Shown: in pieces, positions 7,773-15,926 of the stretch
Position numbering within the stretch: position 1 is the stretch's first letter
How the letters are laid out: each line of letters begins with the position of its first letter
From: Curtobacterium oceanosedimentum
Lineage (GTDB): Bacteria > Actinomycetota > Actinomycetes > Actinomycetales > Microbacteriaceae
Assembly (NCBI RefSeq): GCF_020297365.1
Contig: NZ_JAIXIG010000021.1
Location: forward strand, 1-64,000
Direction of reading: 5' to 3'
DNA length: 64,000 nucleotides
Made by a program: the position numbers and the translations under genes
The notes under the pieces: model-generated
Seen by the model: the letters and a program-made list of their open reading frames with translations, nothing else
Database searches by the model: none
What the model was told of the DNA's origin: nothing

Positions 7773-8474
7773 ATGGACATCGCCGGATCGGTCGCACTCG
7801 TGACGGGCTCGAACCGCGGCATCGGTCGCCGCTTCGCCCTGGAGTTGCTCGAGCGCGGGGCCACCAAGGTCTACGCCACCGCCCGCCGCCCGGAGCTCGT
7901 CGACCTGGAGGGCGTCGTGACCCTGCCCCTCGACATCACCGACCAGGCGTCCGTCGACGCCGCGGCCGCGGCCGCCGGTGACGTCACGCTGCTCGTGAAC
8001 AACGCGGGCGTCTCGTCGCAGGGCTCGCTGCTCACCGACGACCTGGCCAGCGCCCGGCACGCCGTCGACACGCACCTGTGGGGCACCCTGGCGATGATCC
8101 GCGCCTTCGCCCCGGTCATCGAGCGCAACGGCGGCGGCGCGGTCGTCAACGTGCTCTCGGCGCTCTCGTGGTTCGCCGCCCCCGGAGCGGGCGGGTACGC
8201 GGCGGCGAAGGCCGCGGAGTGGAACATGACGAACGCCGTGCGTCCGGAGCTCCTCGCCCGCGGGATCAGCGTGCAGGGCCTGCACCTGGGCGCGGCCGAC
8301 ACCGACATGATGGCCGGCTACGACGGCCCGATGCTCGACCCCGCCGACGTCGCACGCGCCGCGCTGGACGGCGTCGAGCGCGGCGCGAGCGAGGTGCTGG
8401 CGGACGACTGGAGCCGGCTGGTCAAGGACTCGCTGGCCCACGAGCCGGAGTGGCTCGCCGCCCGGCTCGGCTGA
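7773..8474 (+). CDS. SDR family oxidoreductase next to MerR
   Basis: A 233-residue classical SDR. TGSNRGIG (about residues 10-17) binds the cofactor, NNAG is intact, NVLSALSW carries the catalytic Ser, and YAAAK is the YxxxK pair. ATARRPE after strand 2 suggests NADP(H). AGGAGGAG lies 6 nt before the ATG. It is divergent from MerR with a MerR-type promoter between them, so it is probably induced by the ligand MerR senses. Substrate unknown. Confidence 0.88.
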   Translation: MDIAGSVALVTGSNRGIGRRFALELLERGATKVYATARRPELVDLEGVVTLPLDITDQASVDAAAAAAGDVTLLVNNAGVSSQGSLLTDDLASARHAVDTHLWGTLAMIRAFAPVIERNGGGAVVNVLSALSWFAAPGAGGYAAAKAAEWNMTNAVRPELLARGISVQGLHLGAADTDMMAGYDGPMLDPADVARAALDGVERGASEVLADDWSRLVKDSLAHEPEWLAARLG

Positions 8475-8594
8475 TCCCGCCCCGACCTGGGGGTGTGTCC
8501 CGACAGCGCAGGCCTGGACCGGGTGGGTGGTCATCGGTCAGCATGGACCCGGATCAGGAACGGCCGGCACCGCGCCCGCCGCTGGAAGGGAACC

Positions 8595-9617
8595 ATGCGT
8601 GCTGTCAGGAACGCGCTCACCGTCGTCGGGGTCGTCACGATCGTCGCCGGCCTCACCGTCACGGCCGCTCCGGCGCAGGCGGCGACCGCGGGAGCCGGCA
8701 CCAGCTGCGCCCCCGGGACGCTGTCGGTGCAGGCGCTGGCGAGCGGGTGCACCACCACGTCCGGGACCGTCGTCACGCCCGACGGACGGACCTTCGCGAT
8801 CCCCGCACCGGGTGAGAGCGTGATGGCGAGCAGCAGCTCGGCCCCGGGGGCGCGCGAGCTGCCCGACGTCGTCGTGGCGAACAACGGGTCGGCGGGCGTC
8901 GCGGTGCGCGTCGACGAGGAGTGGAGCGGGTCGGCTCCGGCCGTGGAGCAGGAGCGTGCGGAGCACAGCGCTGCGGCGACGTCGGGTGCGGCAGCGTCGG
9001 CTGCTTCGTCCGCTGCAGCCGCGGCGCCGGCCGCCACGACCGCCGCCAGCACGAAGTGCACGAGCGCGGCGTGGGAGCCGACCGGCTACCGCTGGGCGAG
9101 CACCGTCAAGTGGTACTACAACGAGTCCGGCCAGAAGTCGACGTACGCCAAGAAGGCCCTGCGCAAGGGGGCGAACGCCTGGACGGGCACGATCTCGGCG
9201 TGCGACCGCACCGTGACGTCGACGGCGAGCAACACCTACCTGCGCCTCGCGACGCAGAAGCCGAACCTGACCGACCAGGGCGGCTGCTCGCGGAACAACG
9301 GCTACAACGTGATGGGCTGGGGCAAGCTGCCGAGCGGCGTGCTCGGCGTGACCTGCGTCTGGTTCGACGGCAACGGTACGGCCCGTGAGGCCGACCAGCG
9401 CTACGCCACCGGCTTCCGGTGGAGCTCGACGGAGACCTGCTCCGGCTCCCGGTTCGACACCCAGGTCGTGGCGACGCACGAGTGGGGCCACCTGTACGGC
9501 CTCGACCACGTGCAGACCGGGACCGGCCAGGTCATGGAGCCGTCCGGCGGGTACTGCCAGCTCAGCTCGCGCACGCTCGGCCGTGGCGACATGACGGGCA
9601 TCGACTCGCTCTACTGA
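8595..9617 (+). CDS. Secreted matrixin-like zinc metalloprotease
   Basis: A 340-residue exported metzincin protease. Residues 1-32 are a signal peptide ending APAQAA. Residues 33-150 form an Ala/Ser-rich propeptide-like region. The catalytic part holds HEWGHLYGLDH at about 295-305, the HExxHxxGxxH zinc motif, and the Met-turn lies in QVMEPS. There are several Cys pairs. GGAAGGG precedes the ATG. It is monocistronic and convergent with the NAD-binding gene at 9694. It probably degrades extracellular protein; target unknown. Confidence 0.85.
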   Translation: MRAVRNALTVVGVVTIVAGLTVTAAPAQAATAGAGTSCAPGTLSVQALASGCTTTSGTVVTPDGRTFAIPAPGESVMASSSSAPGARELPDVVVANNGSAGVAVRVDEEWSGSAPAVEQERAEHSAAATSGAAASAASSAAAAAPAATTAASTKCTSAAWEPTGYRWASTVKWYYNESGQKSTYAKKALRKGANAWTGTISACDRTVTSTASNTYLRLATQKPNLTDQGGCSRNNGYNVMGWGKLPSGVLGVTCVWFDGNGTAREADQRYATGFRWSSTETCSGSRFDTQVVATHEWGHLYGLDHVQTGTGQVMEPSGGYCQLSSRTLGRGDMTGIDSLY

Positions 9618-9630
9618 CCCGGCGCACGCA

Positions 9631-9668
9631 ACAGGCCCGGCCCCTCCGGAACGAGGGACCGGGCCTGT
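9631..9668. terminator. Bidirectional hairpin terminator
   Basis: ACAGGCCCGG (9631-9640) pairs exactly with CCGGGCCTGT (9659-9668) across an 18-nt loop. It lies between convergent genes. Confidence 0.65.
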
Positions 9669-9693
9669 GGTGTCTGCTGGCCGTCGGCGGCGG

Positions 9694-10344
9694 TCAGGAG
9701 GCGTCGGCGCGCAGGAAGTCCGCGACGGGCGTCGAGCCCCCGTTGAACCGGAACGTGTTGCCCGCGGTGCCCGGGGTCTCGACCACGTCGGCGACCACGT
9801 GTGCGACGTCACCTCGGGACACCTCGGTCGCCGAACCGTCCCAGTCCACGGAACCCGTCGGGTCGTCGTCGGTCAGGGTGCTCGGGGCGACGATCGTCCA
9901 CTGCAGTCCGGAGTCGCGGAGCACGGCGTCGGCGATCATCTTCGACTGCGCGTACGCGAAGAAGTCCTGGTCCTGCGGCACCCCGTGGTCGAGCTGCGAG
10001 CCGGCCCACGACACCATCACGTACCGGTCCACACCGGCCTGCTGCGCCCCCTGCACCGAGAGCACCGCGGCGTCGCGGTCGATGGCCCAGGTGCGGTCGG
10101 CGGAACCGCCACCGGCACCGGCCGACCACACCACCGCGTCGTGCCCGCGCACCAGGTCGGCGAAGTCGGACAGGGACTGCTGCTGGATGTCCGCCACGCG
10201 GGGTTCGCCGCCGTGGGCACGGACCTCGTCGGACTGGTCGGCGTCCCGGATGACCGAGGTGACCGAGTGGCCGCGGTCACTGAGGATGCGGGTTGCCAGG
10301 AGTGCGACCTTGCCGTGGCCGCCGAAGACGATGACGTTGCTCAT
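9694..10344 (-). CDS. NAD(P)-binding atypical SDR/NmrA-like protein
   Basis: A 216-residue atypical SDR. GGHGKVAL near residue 8 is the dinucleotide loop, and VIRDADQ at the end of strand 2 indicates NADP. The family's VSWAGS and the Tyr-Lys of FAYAQSKMIAD are present. It resembles the YwnB/BVR-B-type NAD(P)H-binding group. Function unknown. There is no Shine-Dalgarno; TACCGT lies 7 nt before the ATG, so the transcript is probably leaderless. Confidence 0.82.
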   Translation of the reverse strand: MSNVIVFGGHGKVALLATRILSDRGHSVTSVIRDADQSDEVRAHGGEPRVADIQQQSLSDFADLVRGHDAVVWSAGAGGGSADRTWAIDRDAAVLSVQGAQQAGVDRYVMVSWAGSQLDHGVPQDQDFFAYAQSKMIADAVLRDSGLQWTIVAPSTLTDDDPTGSVDWDGSATEVSRGDVAHVVADVVETPGTAGNTFRFNGGSTPVADFLRADAS

Positions 10345-10351
10345 GCGCCGG

Positions 10352-10357
10352 ACGGTA
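10352..10357 (-). promoter_or_regulatory. Leaderless-type -10 (TACCGT)
   Basis: TACCGT ends 7 nt before the ATG at 10344. At this spacing transcription would begin at or beside the start codon. Confidence 0.55.
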
Positions 10358-10389
10358 CTCGCGGCGGCTCGGTGCCCGGGGCACGCGGC

Positions 10390-10432
10390 GTGGCGGCGCG
10401 GGGCGCGCGGTGTGGCGGCGCGGGGCGCGCGG
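10390..10432 (+). repeat. 21-bp tandem direct repeat, two copies
   Basis: The unit beginning GTGGCGGCGCGGGGCGCGCG occurs at 10390-10410 and again at 10412-10432, a 22-bp period. The surrounding 10376-10490 is low-complexity GC. It lies in the divergent gap between genes at 9694 and 10542. Confidence 0.7.
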
Positions 10433-10541
10433 CGCGGCGGGCCTGGCGCGCACGGCGTGGTGGCCCCGGGCGGCGGCGCGGTTCCTCGGTGTCCCCGCGG
10501 CTCGCGTGCGTACGGTCGGGGTCACCACGACAGGAGACACG

Positions 10542-11027
10542 ATGAGCAAGAACAACGAGCAGCACACCCTGGTCCGCACCCTGGCACTCGGCATCCTGAG
10601 CGGCGGCCGCAGCGCCACCCCGCTCGCCGTCCTGGCACTCAACCACGACCGGTCCGCGCTGAAGGGCTCGTGGCAGCAGTGGAAGGTCTTCGCCACCCCG
10701 CTCGGTCGCGGCCTGCTCGTCGCGTCCGCCATCGGGGAGCTCATCGGCGACAAGCTGCCGAAGACCCCGAACCGCATCTCGCCCACCGGTCTGATCGGCC
10801 GTGTCGCCTCCGGTGCGCTCGCCGGTGCCGCCCTCGGCACGACCGGCAAGCGTGACCTGCGCATCGAGGGCGCGATCCTCGGCGGCGTCGGCGCGATCGT
10901 CGGCAGCTTCGTCGGCTGGGCCGCGCGCAAGGCCGTCGGCGCCACCGGGCTGCCCGACCCCGTCGTGGCGCTCGCCGAGGACGCGGCCACCGTGGCCGGC
11001 TCGGTGAAGGTCATCGCCGCCGACTGA
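10542..11027 (+). CDS. DUF4126 family membrane protein
   Basis: A 161-residue hydrophobic protein that fits DUF4126. It has GGRSATPLAVLAL, IGELIGDKLPKTPNRI and several Gly/Ala-rich membrane helices (GALAGAALG, ILGGVGAIVGSFVGWAAR). The GELxxDKLP motif after a helix is typical of the family, whose function is unknown. CAGGAG lies 6 nt before the ATG, and TACGGT at 10511-10516 may be its -10. No operon partner. Confidence 0.78.
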   Translation: MSKNNEQHTLVRTLALGILSGGRSATPLAVLALNHDRSALKGSWQQWKVFATPLGRGLLVASAIGELIGDKLPKTPNRISPTGLIGRVASGALAGAALGTTGKRDLRIEGAILGGVGAIVGSFVGWAARKAVGATGLPDPVVALAEDAATVAGSVKVIAAD

Positions 11028-11079
11028 CCGCAGGCGTTCTGCCCGCGCTCGCCCCGCGCGTGCGCTGCGCGTGGCTTTC

Positions 11080-11130
11080 GTGAGCAGGAATGGTCGGGTC
11101 GGTCCGCCGCACCCGACCATTCCTGCTCAC
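11080..11130. repeat. 51-bp hairpin repeat, copy 1
   Basis: GTGAGCAGGAATGGTCGGGT at 11080-11099 and its exact complement at 11111-11130 enclose an 11-nt loop. The same arms recur at 16618-16668 with a different loop. It lies just downstream of the DUF4126 gene and just upstream of the -10 of the next gene. Confidence 0.8.
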
Positions 11131-11148
11131 CATCTGCGGGGCCGGGCC

Positions 11149-11154
11149 TACGGT
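11149..11154 (+). promoter_or_regulatory. Leaderless-type -10 (TACGGT)
   Basis: TACGGT lies 6 nt before the ATG at 11161, and no Shine-Dalgarno is present. The -35 region would overlap the right arm of the 51-bp hairpin. Confidence 0.55.
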
Positions 11155-11160
11155 GGCCCC

Positions 11161-12132
11161 ATGCACATCGTCGTCATCGGAGCCACCGGCCACATCGGGA
11201 CCTTCCTCGTCCCCCGTCTCGTCCGTGCCGGACACCGGGTCACGGCCCTCAGCCGCGGGACGAGCACGCCGTACGCAGACGCCCCCGAGTGGCAGCAGGT
11301 CGAGCGGGTGACCGCCGACCGCGAGCAGGAGGACCGCGACGGTAGCTTCGGCGACCGCATAGCCGCACTCGGAGCGGACGCCGTCGTCGACCTCGTCTGC
11401 TTCACCGTCGACTCCGCGCGCTCCCTGGTCGAGGCACTCCGCGGCAGCGGTACGCACCTGGTGCACTGCGGTTCGATCTGGCGAGCGGGAGCCTCGCACG
11501 TGCTCCCGATCACCGAGGAGAACGCGACCCCGCCGACGGGCGAGTACGGCGTGCAGAAGGACGCCATCGCCCGGATGCTCGAAGAGGAAACCGCCTCAGG
11601 GGGTTTGTCCACGACCTCACTGCACCCCGGCCACATCAGCGGTCCGGGCTGGATCCCGATCGGTCCGCTCGGCAACCTCGACACCTCGGTGCTGGCCAGG
11701 CTGTCCGCCGGTGGAGCCGTCGAGGTCCCCGGGCTCGGAGCCGAGTCGATGGCCCACGTGCACGCCGACGACGTCGCGCAGGCGTTCCAGCTCGCGGTCG
11801 AACACCGCGACGCGGCCGACGGGCAGGCCTTCTTCATCACGGCTCCGACGGCGCTCACCGCGCGCGGGTACGCCCACCTGGCAGCGTCGTGGTTCGGCCA
11901 GGAGGCCCGGCTCGACTCCGTCACGTGGGACCGGTTCCGCGAGACCACGGCTCCGGAACACGCGGACGCCAGCTGGGAGCACCTGTCGCGCAGCCAGGTG
12001 TTCAGCACCGAGAAGGCGACGCGACTGCTCGGCTACGCGCCCGCGTTCACCGCCGAGGAGACCGTGTTGGACGCCGTGCGCTGGCTCGTCGAGCACGGAG
12101 AACTCGAACTGCCGAACCCACTCGTCGTCTGA
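11161..12132 (+). CDS. NAD-dependent epimerase/dehydratase family protein
   Basis: A 323-residue extended SDR. GATGHIG (about residues 7-13) is the extended-SDR GxxGxxG loop. VVDLVCFTVD, HCGSIW and YGVQKDAI (the Tyr-Lys pair) follow the usual order. HVHADDVAQAFQLAVEH is the conserved substrate-domain start seen in nucleoside-diphosphate-sugar epimerase-like proteins. Substrate unknown. The ATG at 11161 is chosen because TACGGT lies 6 nt upstream; earlier in-frame codons fall in the hairpin repeat. It is convergent with the MFS gene, with only 11 nt between them. Confidence 0.85.
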   Translation: MHIVVIGATGHIGTFLVPRLVRAGHRVTALSRGTSTPYADAPEWQQVERVTADREQEDRDGSFGDRIAALGADAVVDLVCFTVDSARSLVEALRGSGTHLVHCGSIWRAGASHVLPITEENATPPTGEYGVQKDAIARMLEEETASGGLSTTSLHPGHISGPGWIPIGPLGNLDTSVLARLSAGGAVEVPGLGAESMAHVHADDVAQAFQLAVEHRDAADGQAFFITAPTALTARGYAHLAASWFGQEARLDSVTWDRFRETTAPEHADASWEHLSRSQVFSTEKATRLLGYAPAFTAEETVLDAVRWLVEHGELELPNPLVV

Positions 12133-12143
12133 CGCCGCCGCGG

Positions 12144-13337
12144 TCAGCGCGGCGCAGACCCGACCACGAGCCCACGGTCCCGGTGCACGACCCAGACCGT
12201 CGCAGCGAACCCGGTCAGCACCGCAGCACCGACCGTGACCGCCGTCCAACCACCGGCGTTCCACAGCACCGACGCCAGCGCCGAGCCGATCGCGCCACCG
12301 ACGAAGTTCGCGGTGACGAAGGCCGTGTTGAGCCGGCTCCGCGCCGCCGGGTCGACCGAGAAGAGCCGGGTCTGGTTGAGCACGTTCGCCGCCTGCACCG
12401 CGACGTCGAGCAGGAGCACGGCGAGCAGCACCACGACGATCGATCGCGCACCGATGCCGGCCACGACCAGGGACACGAGCAGGAGCACGATCGCTCCCCC
12501 GGTGACCGGCACCGACAGGCCGCGGTCGTGCAGTCGTCCCACCCGCTGCGCCGCCACGGCGCCCGCGAGCCCCACCAGACCGACCAGCCCGATGCCGCTG
12601 GTGGAGAAGTCGTAGGGGGCGCTGCTCAGCAGGAACGTCAGCGCGGTCCAGAACATCGTGAACACGGCGAACACCGACGAGCTGATCACCAGCGTGACCC
12701 GCACGGTCCGGTGGGTCCGGACGGCGCGGAACACCGACAGGACGAGCTGCGGGTAGGGCACCCTGTCGCGGGCTCTGAGCTCCGGGACGGCCCGCCGCAG
12801 CAGCACGGCGAGGACGACCGCGACGACGGCGGCGAGCACGAAGATCGCACGCCACCCGAACGTATCAGCGACCACGCCGCTGATCGTCCGCGACACCAGG
12901 ATGCCGGTGAGCACCCCGGACGCGATCGTGCCGACCACGCGTCCGCGCTGTGCGGGGTCGGCGAGGTCCCCGGCCAGCGGGATGAGGAGCTGCCCGGCGA
13001 CCGTGGTGAGCCCGACCAGTGCCAGGGCGACCAGGAGCGTCGTGAACGTCGGGGCGATCGCGGCGAGCACCAGCGCGACGGCGGAGGCGACGAGCACCCA
13101 CGGGATGAGCCGTCGGCGATCGAGGACGTCCCCGAGCGGCACGACGAGCAGGATGCCGAGGGCGTAGCCGACCTGGGTCAGCGTGACGAGCAGCCCGGCG
13201 AGCGACGCCGACGTGCCGAGCGACGATGCGATGTCGTCGAGCAGCGGTTGCGACCAGTACAGGTTGCCGACCGCCGCTCCCCCGGCGACGGCGAACAACA
13301 GGGTCCTGCCGGTCGACATCTCGTGATGCGTGGTCAT
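12144..13337 (-). CDS. MFS transporter
   Basis: A 397-residue major facilitator protein with about 12 membrane helices. The start YWSQPLLDDIASSLGTS and the loop GDVLDRRRLIPW (motif A, between helices 2 and 3) match the YnfM/sugar-efflux-like branch. GVLTGILVSRTISG is motif C-like, suggesting export. The ATG at 13337 has GGAGGAG upstream and overlaps the stop of the small upstream gene (ATGA), which fixes it. Substrate unknown. Confidence 0.88.
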   Translation of the reverse strand: MTTHHEMSTGRTLLFAVAGGAAVGNLYWSQPLLDDIASSLGTSASLAGLLVTLTQVGYALGILLVVPLGDVLDRRRLIPWVLVASAVALVLAAIAPTFTTLLVALALVGLTTVAGQLLIPLAGDLADPAQRGRVVGTIASGVLTGILVSRTISGVVADTFGWRAIFVLAAVVAVVLAVLLRRAVPELRARDRVPYPQLVLSVFRAVRTHRTVRVTLVISSSVFAVFTMFWTALTFLLSSAPYDFSTSGIGLVGLVGLAGAVAAQRVGRLHDRGLSVPVTGGAIVLLLVSLVVAGIGARSIVVVLLAVLLLDVAVQAANVLNQTRLFSVDPAARSRLNTAFVTANFVGGAIGSALASVLWNAGGWTAVTVGAAVLTGFAATVWVVHRDRGLVVGSAPR

Positions 13338-13576
13338 GCGTCGATCGCTCCTCCGTCCGGGACGTCCAGCTTCTGCCGTCGCCGGAAGAGCGCACCCAGG
13401 TGCCACGGACCTGGGACGAGCCGCACGGCCGCCTCGGCTCGGACGCGTTCCTCGAGCTCGCGGTCACGGGTGAGCTCGTGGATCTCCTGCTCCGCACGCA
13501 GCCGGAACCGCAGGCGCTGCAGGAGACCGAGCGGTGCCGCGGAGGCGGCGTTCCGCAGGGACTCGGTGTCGTTCAT
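13334..13576 (-). CDS. Small charged protein coupled to the MFS gene
   Basis: I do not recognise this 80-residue protein. It is highly charged and probably helical (LRFRLRAEQEIHELTRDRELEERVRAEAA), without signal or membrane segments. Its stop overlaps the MFS start by four bases, so the two are co-translated. The start is uncertain. The ATG at 13576 follows a weak AGTGAG; an upstream start at 13621 would add 15 residues and lacks a ribosome site. Confidence 0.6.
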   Translation of the reverse strand: MNDTESLRNAASAAPLGLLQRLRFRLRAEQEIHELTRDRELEERVRAEAAVRLVPGPWHLGALFRRRQKLDVPDGGAIDA

Positions 13577-13640
13577 GCGCTGATCACTCACTTCGTTCTC
13601 GTGACTGTGGACACCCGGCACGGCGCGTGACGCGAGTGGT

Positions 13641-13688
13641 GACGGCCGGGAGGCGCGGTGCGGGCCCGCCCCGCGCCTCCCGGCCGTC
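13641..13688. terminator. GGGAGGC-type palindrome terminator
   Basis: GACGGCCGGGAGGCGCGG at 13641 pairs with CCGCGCCTCCCGGCCGTC ending at 13688. It is downstream of the XRE regulator at 13710-14588. Confidence 0.65.
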
Positions 13689-13709
13689 GAGCGGTCGCGA
13701 CCACCTGCG

Positions 13710-14588
13710 TCAGGCGAGCTGGCGCGCCCGCTCCGCGATGCCCTCGGTCGCCGCCCACGAGGCCAGTACCCGCAGGGCGTCCGCGGTCGGGCTGCCCGGC
13801 GTCGCCGGGTAGATGGTGAGCGCGAGCCCCGGGTCCTCGGCGAGTTCGAGCGTCTGGAAGTGCAGTTCGAGCGGCCCGACGACGCGGTGCCGGAACGACT
13901 TCACGCCGGCGTAGTGGCGCCGGACGTCGTGCGCCGCCCAGAGGTCGCGGAAGTCATCGCTCCGCATCGACAGCTCGCCGATCAGCGCCGCGAGGTCCTT
14001 GTCGTTCGGCGTGCGGCCCGCTTCGCGGCGCAGGATCGCGACGTTGATCCGGGCTGCCCGCTGCCAGTCCTGGTAGAAGTCCCGCGCCCGCGGGTCGAGG
14101 AAGATGAAGCGCGAGAAGTTCATCGGCCGTGCCGGCGCCGTGACCATGTCCGAGTGCATCGCGAAGCCGAGTGCGTTCGCGGCGACGATGTCCTGCCGGG
14201 TGTTGATGATGATCGCCGGGGCGTCCGTGACGACGTCGAGCAGGTACTGCAGCTCGGGTCGGACCGCCGCGACGGGCACGACGCGACCGGCCCGGCGCGG
14301 CGTCTCGTTCTGGTGCCGCGACAGGTCGCGCAGGTGCTCCTGCTCGGCGGGGTCGAGCTGCAGGGCCCGGCCGATGGCGTCGAGCACGCTGTCCGAGACC
14401 CCCTGCAGGTTGCCGCGCTCGAGCCGCGTGTAGTAGTCGATGCTGACGCCGGCCAGGCGCGCGACCTCTTCACGACGCAGCCCGGTGACGCGGCGCCGCG
14501 TGCCGAAGGTCTCGACGCCGGCCTGCTCGGGGGTGATGCGGGCGCGACGGCTGGAGAGGAAGTCGCGCGCTTCGTCGCGGTGGTTCAT
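13710..14588 (-). CDS. XRE-family regulator with MmyB-like ligand domain
   Basis: A 292-residue DNA-binding protein. The N terminus carries the family signature RDFLSSRRARITPEQAG, then the helix-turn-helix GLRREEVARLAGVSIDYYTRLERGN (about residues 36-61). The C-terminal 180 residues match the MmyB-like ligand domain (INTRQDIVAANALG, FIFLDPRARDFYQDW, LIGELSMRSDDFRDLW). Such regulators often control adjacent oxidoreductases. No Shine-Dalgarno precedes the ATG; TACGGT lies 6 nt upstream. A paralogue is at 26210-27121. Confidence 0.9.
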   Translation of the reverse strand: MNHRDEARDFLSSRRARITPEQAGVETFGTRRRVTGLRREEVARLAGVSIDYYTRLERGNLQGVSDSVLDAIGRALQLDPAEQEHLRDLSRHQNETPRRAGRVVPVAAVRPELQYLLDVVTDAPAIIINTRQDIVAANALGFAMHSDMVTAPARPMNFSRFIFLDPRARDFYQDWQRAARINVAILRREAGRTPNDKDLAALIGELSMRSDDFRDLWAAHDVRRHYAGVKSFRHRVVGPLELHFQTLELAEDPGLALTIYPATPGSPTADALRVLASWAATEGIAERARQLA

Positions 14589-14594
14589 GCCGTC

Positions 14595-14600
14595 ACCGTA
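14595..14600 (-). promoter_or_regulatory. Leaderless-type -10 (TACGGT)
   Basis: TACGGT on the minus strand ends 6 nt before the ATG of the XRE gene at 14588. Confidence 0.55.
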
Positions 14601-14643
14601 CGGCGCGGCGTCCGGCGGGAGCGAGGGGCTGTGGGAACCCCTC

Positions 14644-15801
14644 TCACGTGCGGGTGATCGGCACCGAGACGATCCGGTCGTCGCCCTCCGACGGGGTCCC
14701 GCGGCCGTCGGTGTTGTTCGTCACGAACCACAGGGTGTCCGACGGGCCCTCGAGCACCGTGCGGATGCGACCGAAGTCGCCGGCGAAGTACTCGGTCGCC
14801 GTGTCGGGTTCGTCGGCGGGGACCGCGCGGAGGACCCGGCCCTGCAGGTTCGCGATGAAGACCGTGTCGTCGACGACGGTGAGCCCGCTCGGGGACGCCT
14901 CGTCGGTGGACCACTGCTGCACGGGGTCGACGAAGCCCTGGTCCTCGCCGCCGGTGCCCTCGACCTCGGGCCAGCCGTAGTTCGACCCGGGCTCGATGAC
15001 GTTGAGCTCGTCGTGCGCGTCCTCACCGAACTCCGACGCGAACATCGTGCCGTCCGACGACCACCCCATGCCCTGCACGTTGCGGTGCCCGAGGCTCCAC
15101 ACCGGCGACCCCTCGATCGGGTTGTCCTCGGGGACCTCGCCGTCCGGGGTGAGCCGCAGGATCTTGCCCGCGAGCGATCCCTCGTCCTGCGCGTCCGTGC
15201 TCGCGCCGGCGTCCCCGACGCTCGCGTAGAGCATGTCGTCGGGACCGAACGCGATCCGGCCGCCGTCGTGGAACGTGTTCTTCGGCAGCCCGTCGATGAT
15301 CGTCGTCGCGTCGCCGAGCGCCCACGACCCGGCGCTCCCGGTCAGCTCGTACCGCTGGATGCGGTTGCCGTCGTCGGCCGTGGAGTACACGAACAGGTCG
15401 TCGTCGTGCAGCGCGAGCCCGAGCAGCCCGCCCTCGCCGCCGTGGCTGACGCCGTCGACGGTGCCGACCTGGCGGGTGGTGCCGTCGGACCGCAGCTCGA
15501 GCACCCGGGCCGAGTCGCGCTCGCTGACCAGCGCGTCGCCGTCGTCACCCGTCAGGACCACCGACCATGGGGCCTCCAGGCCGGTGACCACGTCGCTGGT
15601 GTCACCGTCGAGCCCTACCTGACCGGCCGACAGGTCGGCGGGGGCGGTCGCGCGCGCCGACGGCGAGCCGCCCCGGTCGGATCCGTCCTGCTCCGTTCCG
15701 CCACCGCTCGAGCAGCCGGTGAGGGCCAGGGCGGCGACGGCGGCGATGCCGGCCGCCGACCAGAGGCGGCGGCTGCGGGGCGTTCCGGCGGGTGTGTCCA
15801 C
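14644..15801 (-). CDS. PQQ-type sugar dehydrogenase lipoprotein
   Basis: A 385-residue lipoprotein. The lipobox LTGC lies near residue 30 after a hydrophobic helix. The rest is a soluble glucose/sorbosone dehydrogenase-like beta-propeller: GLEAPWSV, GGEGGLLGLALH, HDGGRIAFGPDDMLYASVGD, LRLTPDGEVPEDNP, HRNVQGMGW, NYGWPEVEG and DDRIVSVP follow the order of the PQQ-dependent sugar dehydrogenase (GSDH) family. The likely reaction is periplasm-side sugar oxidation. The GTG at 15801 has a strong GGGAGG six bases upstream; the more distal GTG at 15831 has none. Confidence 0.87.
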   Translation of the reverse strand: MDTPAGTPRSRRLWSAAGIAAVAALALTGCSSGGGTEQDGSDRGGSPSARATAPADLSAGQVGLDGDTSDVVTGLEAPWSVVLTGDDGDALVSERDSARVLELRSDGTTRQVGTVDGVSHGGEGGLLGLALHDDDLFVYSTADDGNRIQRYELTGSAGSWALGDATTIIDGLPKNTFHDGGRIAFGPDDMLYASVGDAGASTDAQDEGSLAGKILRLTPDGEVPEDNPIEGSPVWSLGHRNVQGMGWSSDGTMFASEFGEDAHDELNVIEPGSNYGWPEVEGTGGEDQGFVDPVQQWSTDEASPSGLTVVDDTVFIANLQGRVLRAVPADEPDTATEYFAGDFGRIRTVLEGPSDTLWFVTNNTDGRGTPSEGDDRIVSVPITRT

Positions 15802-15926
15802 GATGATCCTCCCGGGTCGTGGGTCGATCACACTCGCTGTGTTCGGGAAACGCCTGAGGGACCGCGGTGCCCGGCTTGGTTCAGTGGGCGACGGTCGGCA
15901 CCACGTCGTCCCGGAAGGACCAGCAC

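Noticed and set aside
10376-10490. Possible small GC-rich coding sequence
   Set aside because: Open frames exist, but the sequence is low-complexity with tandem repeats and no ribosome site.
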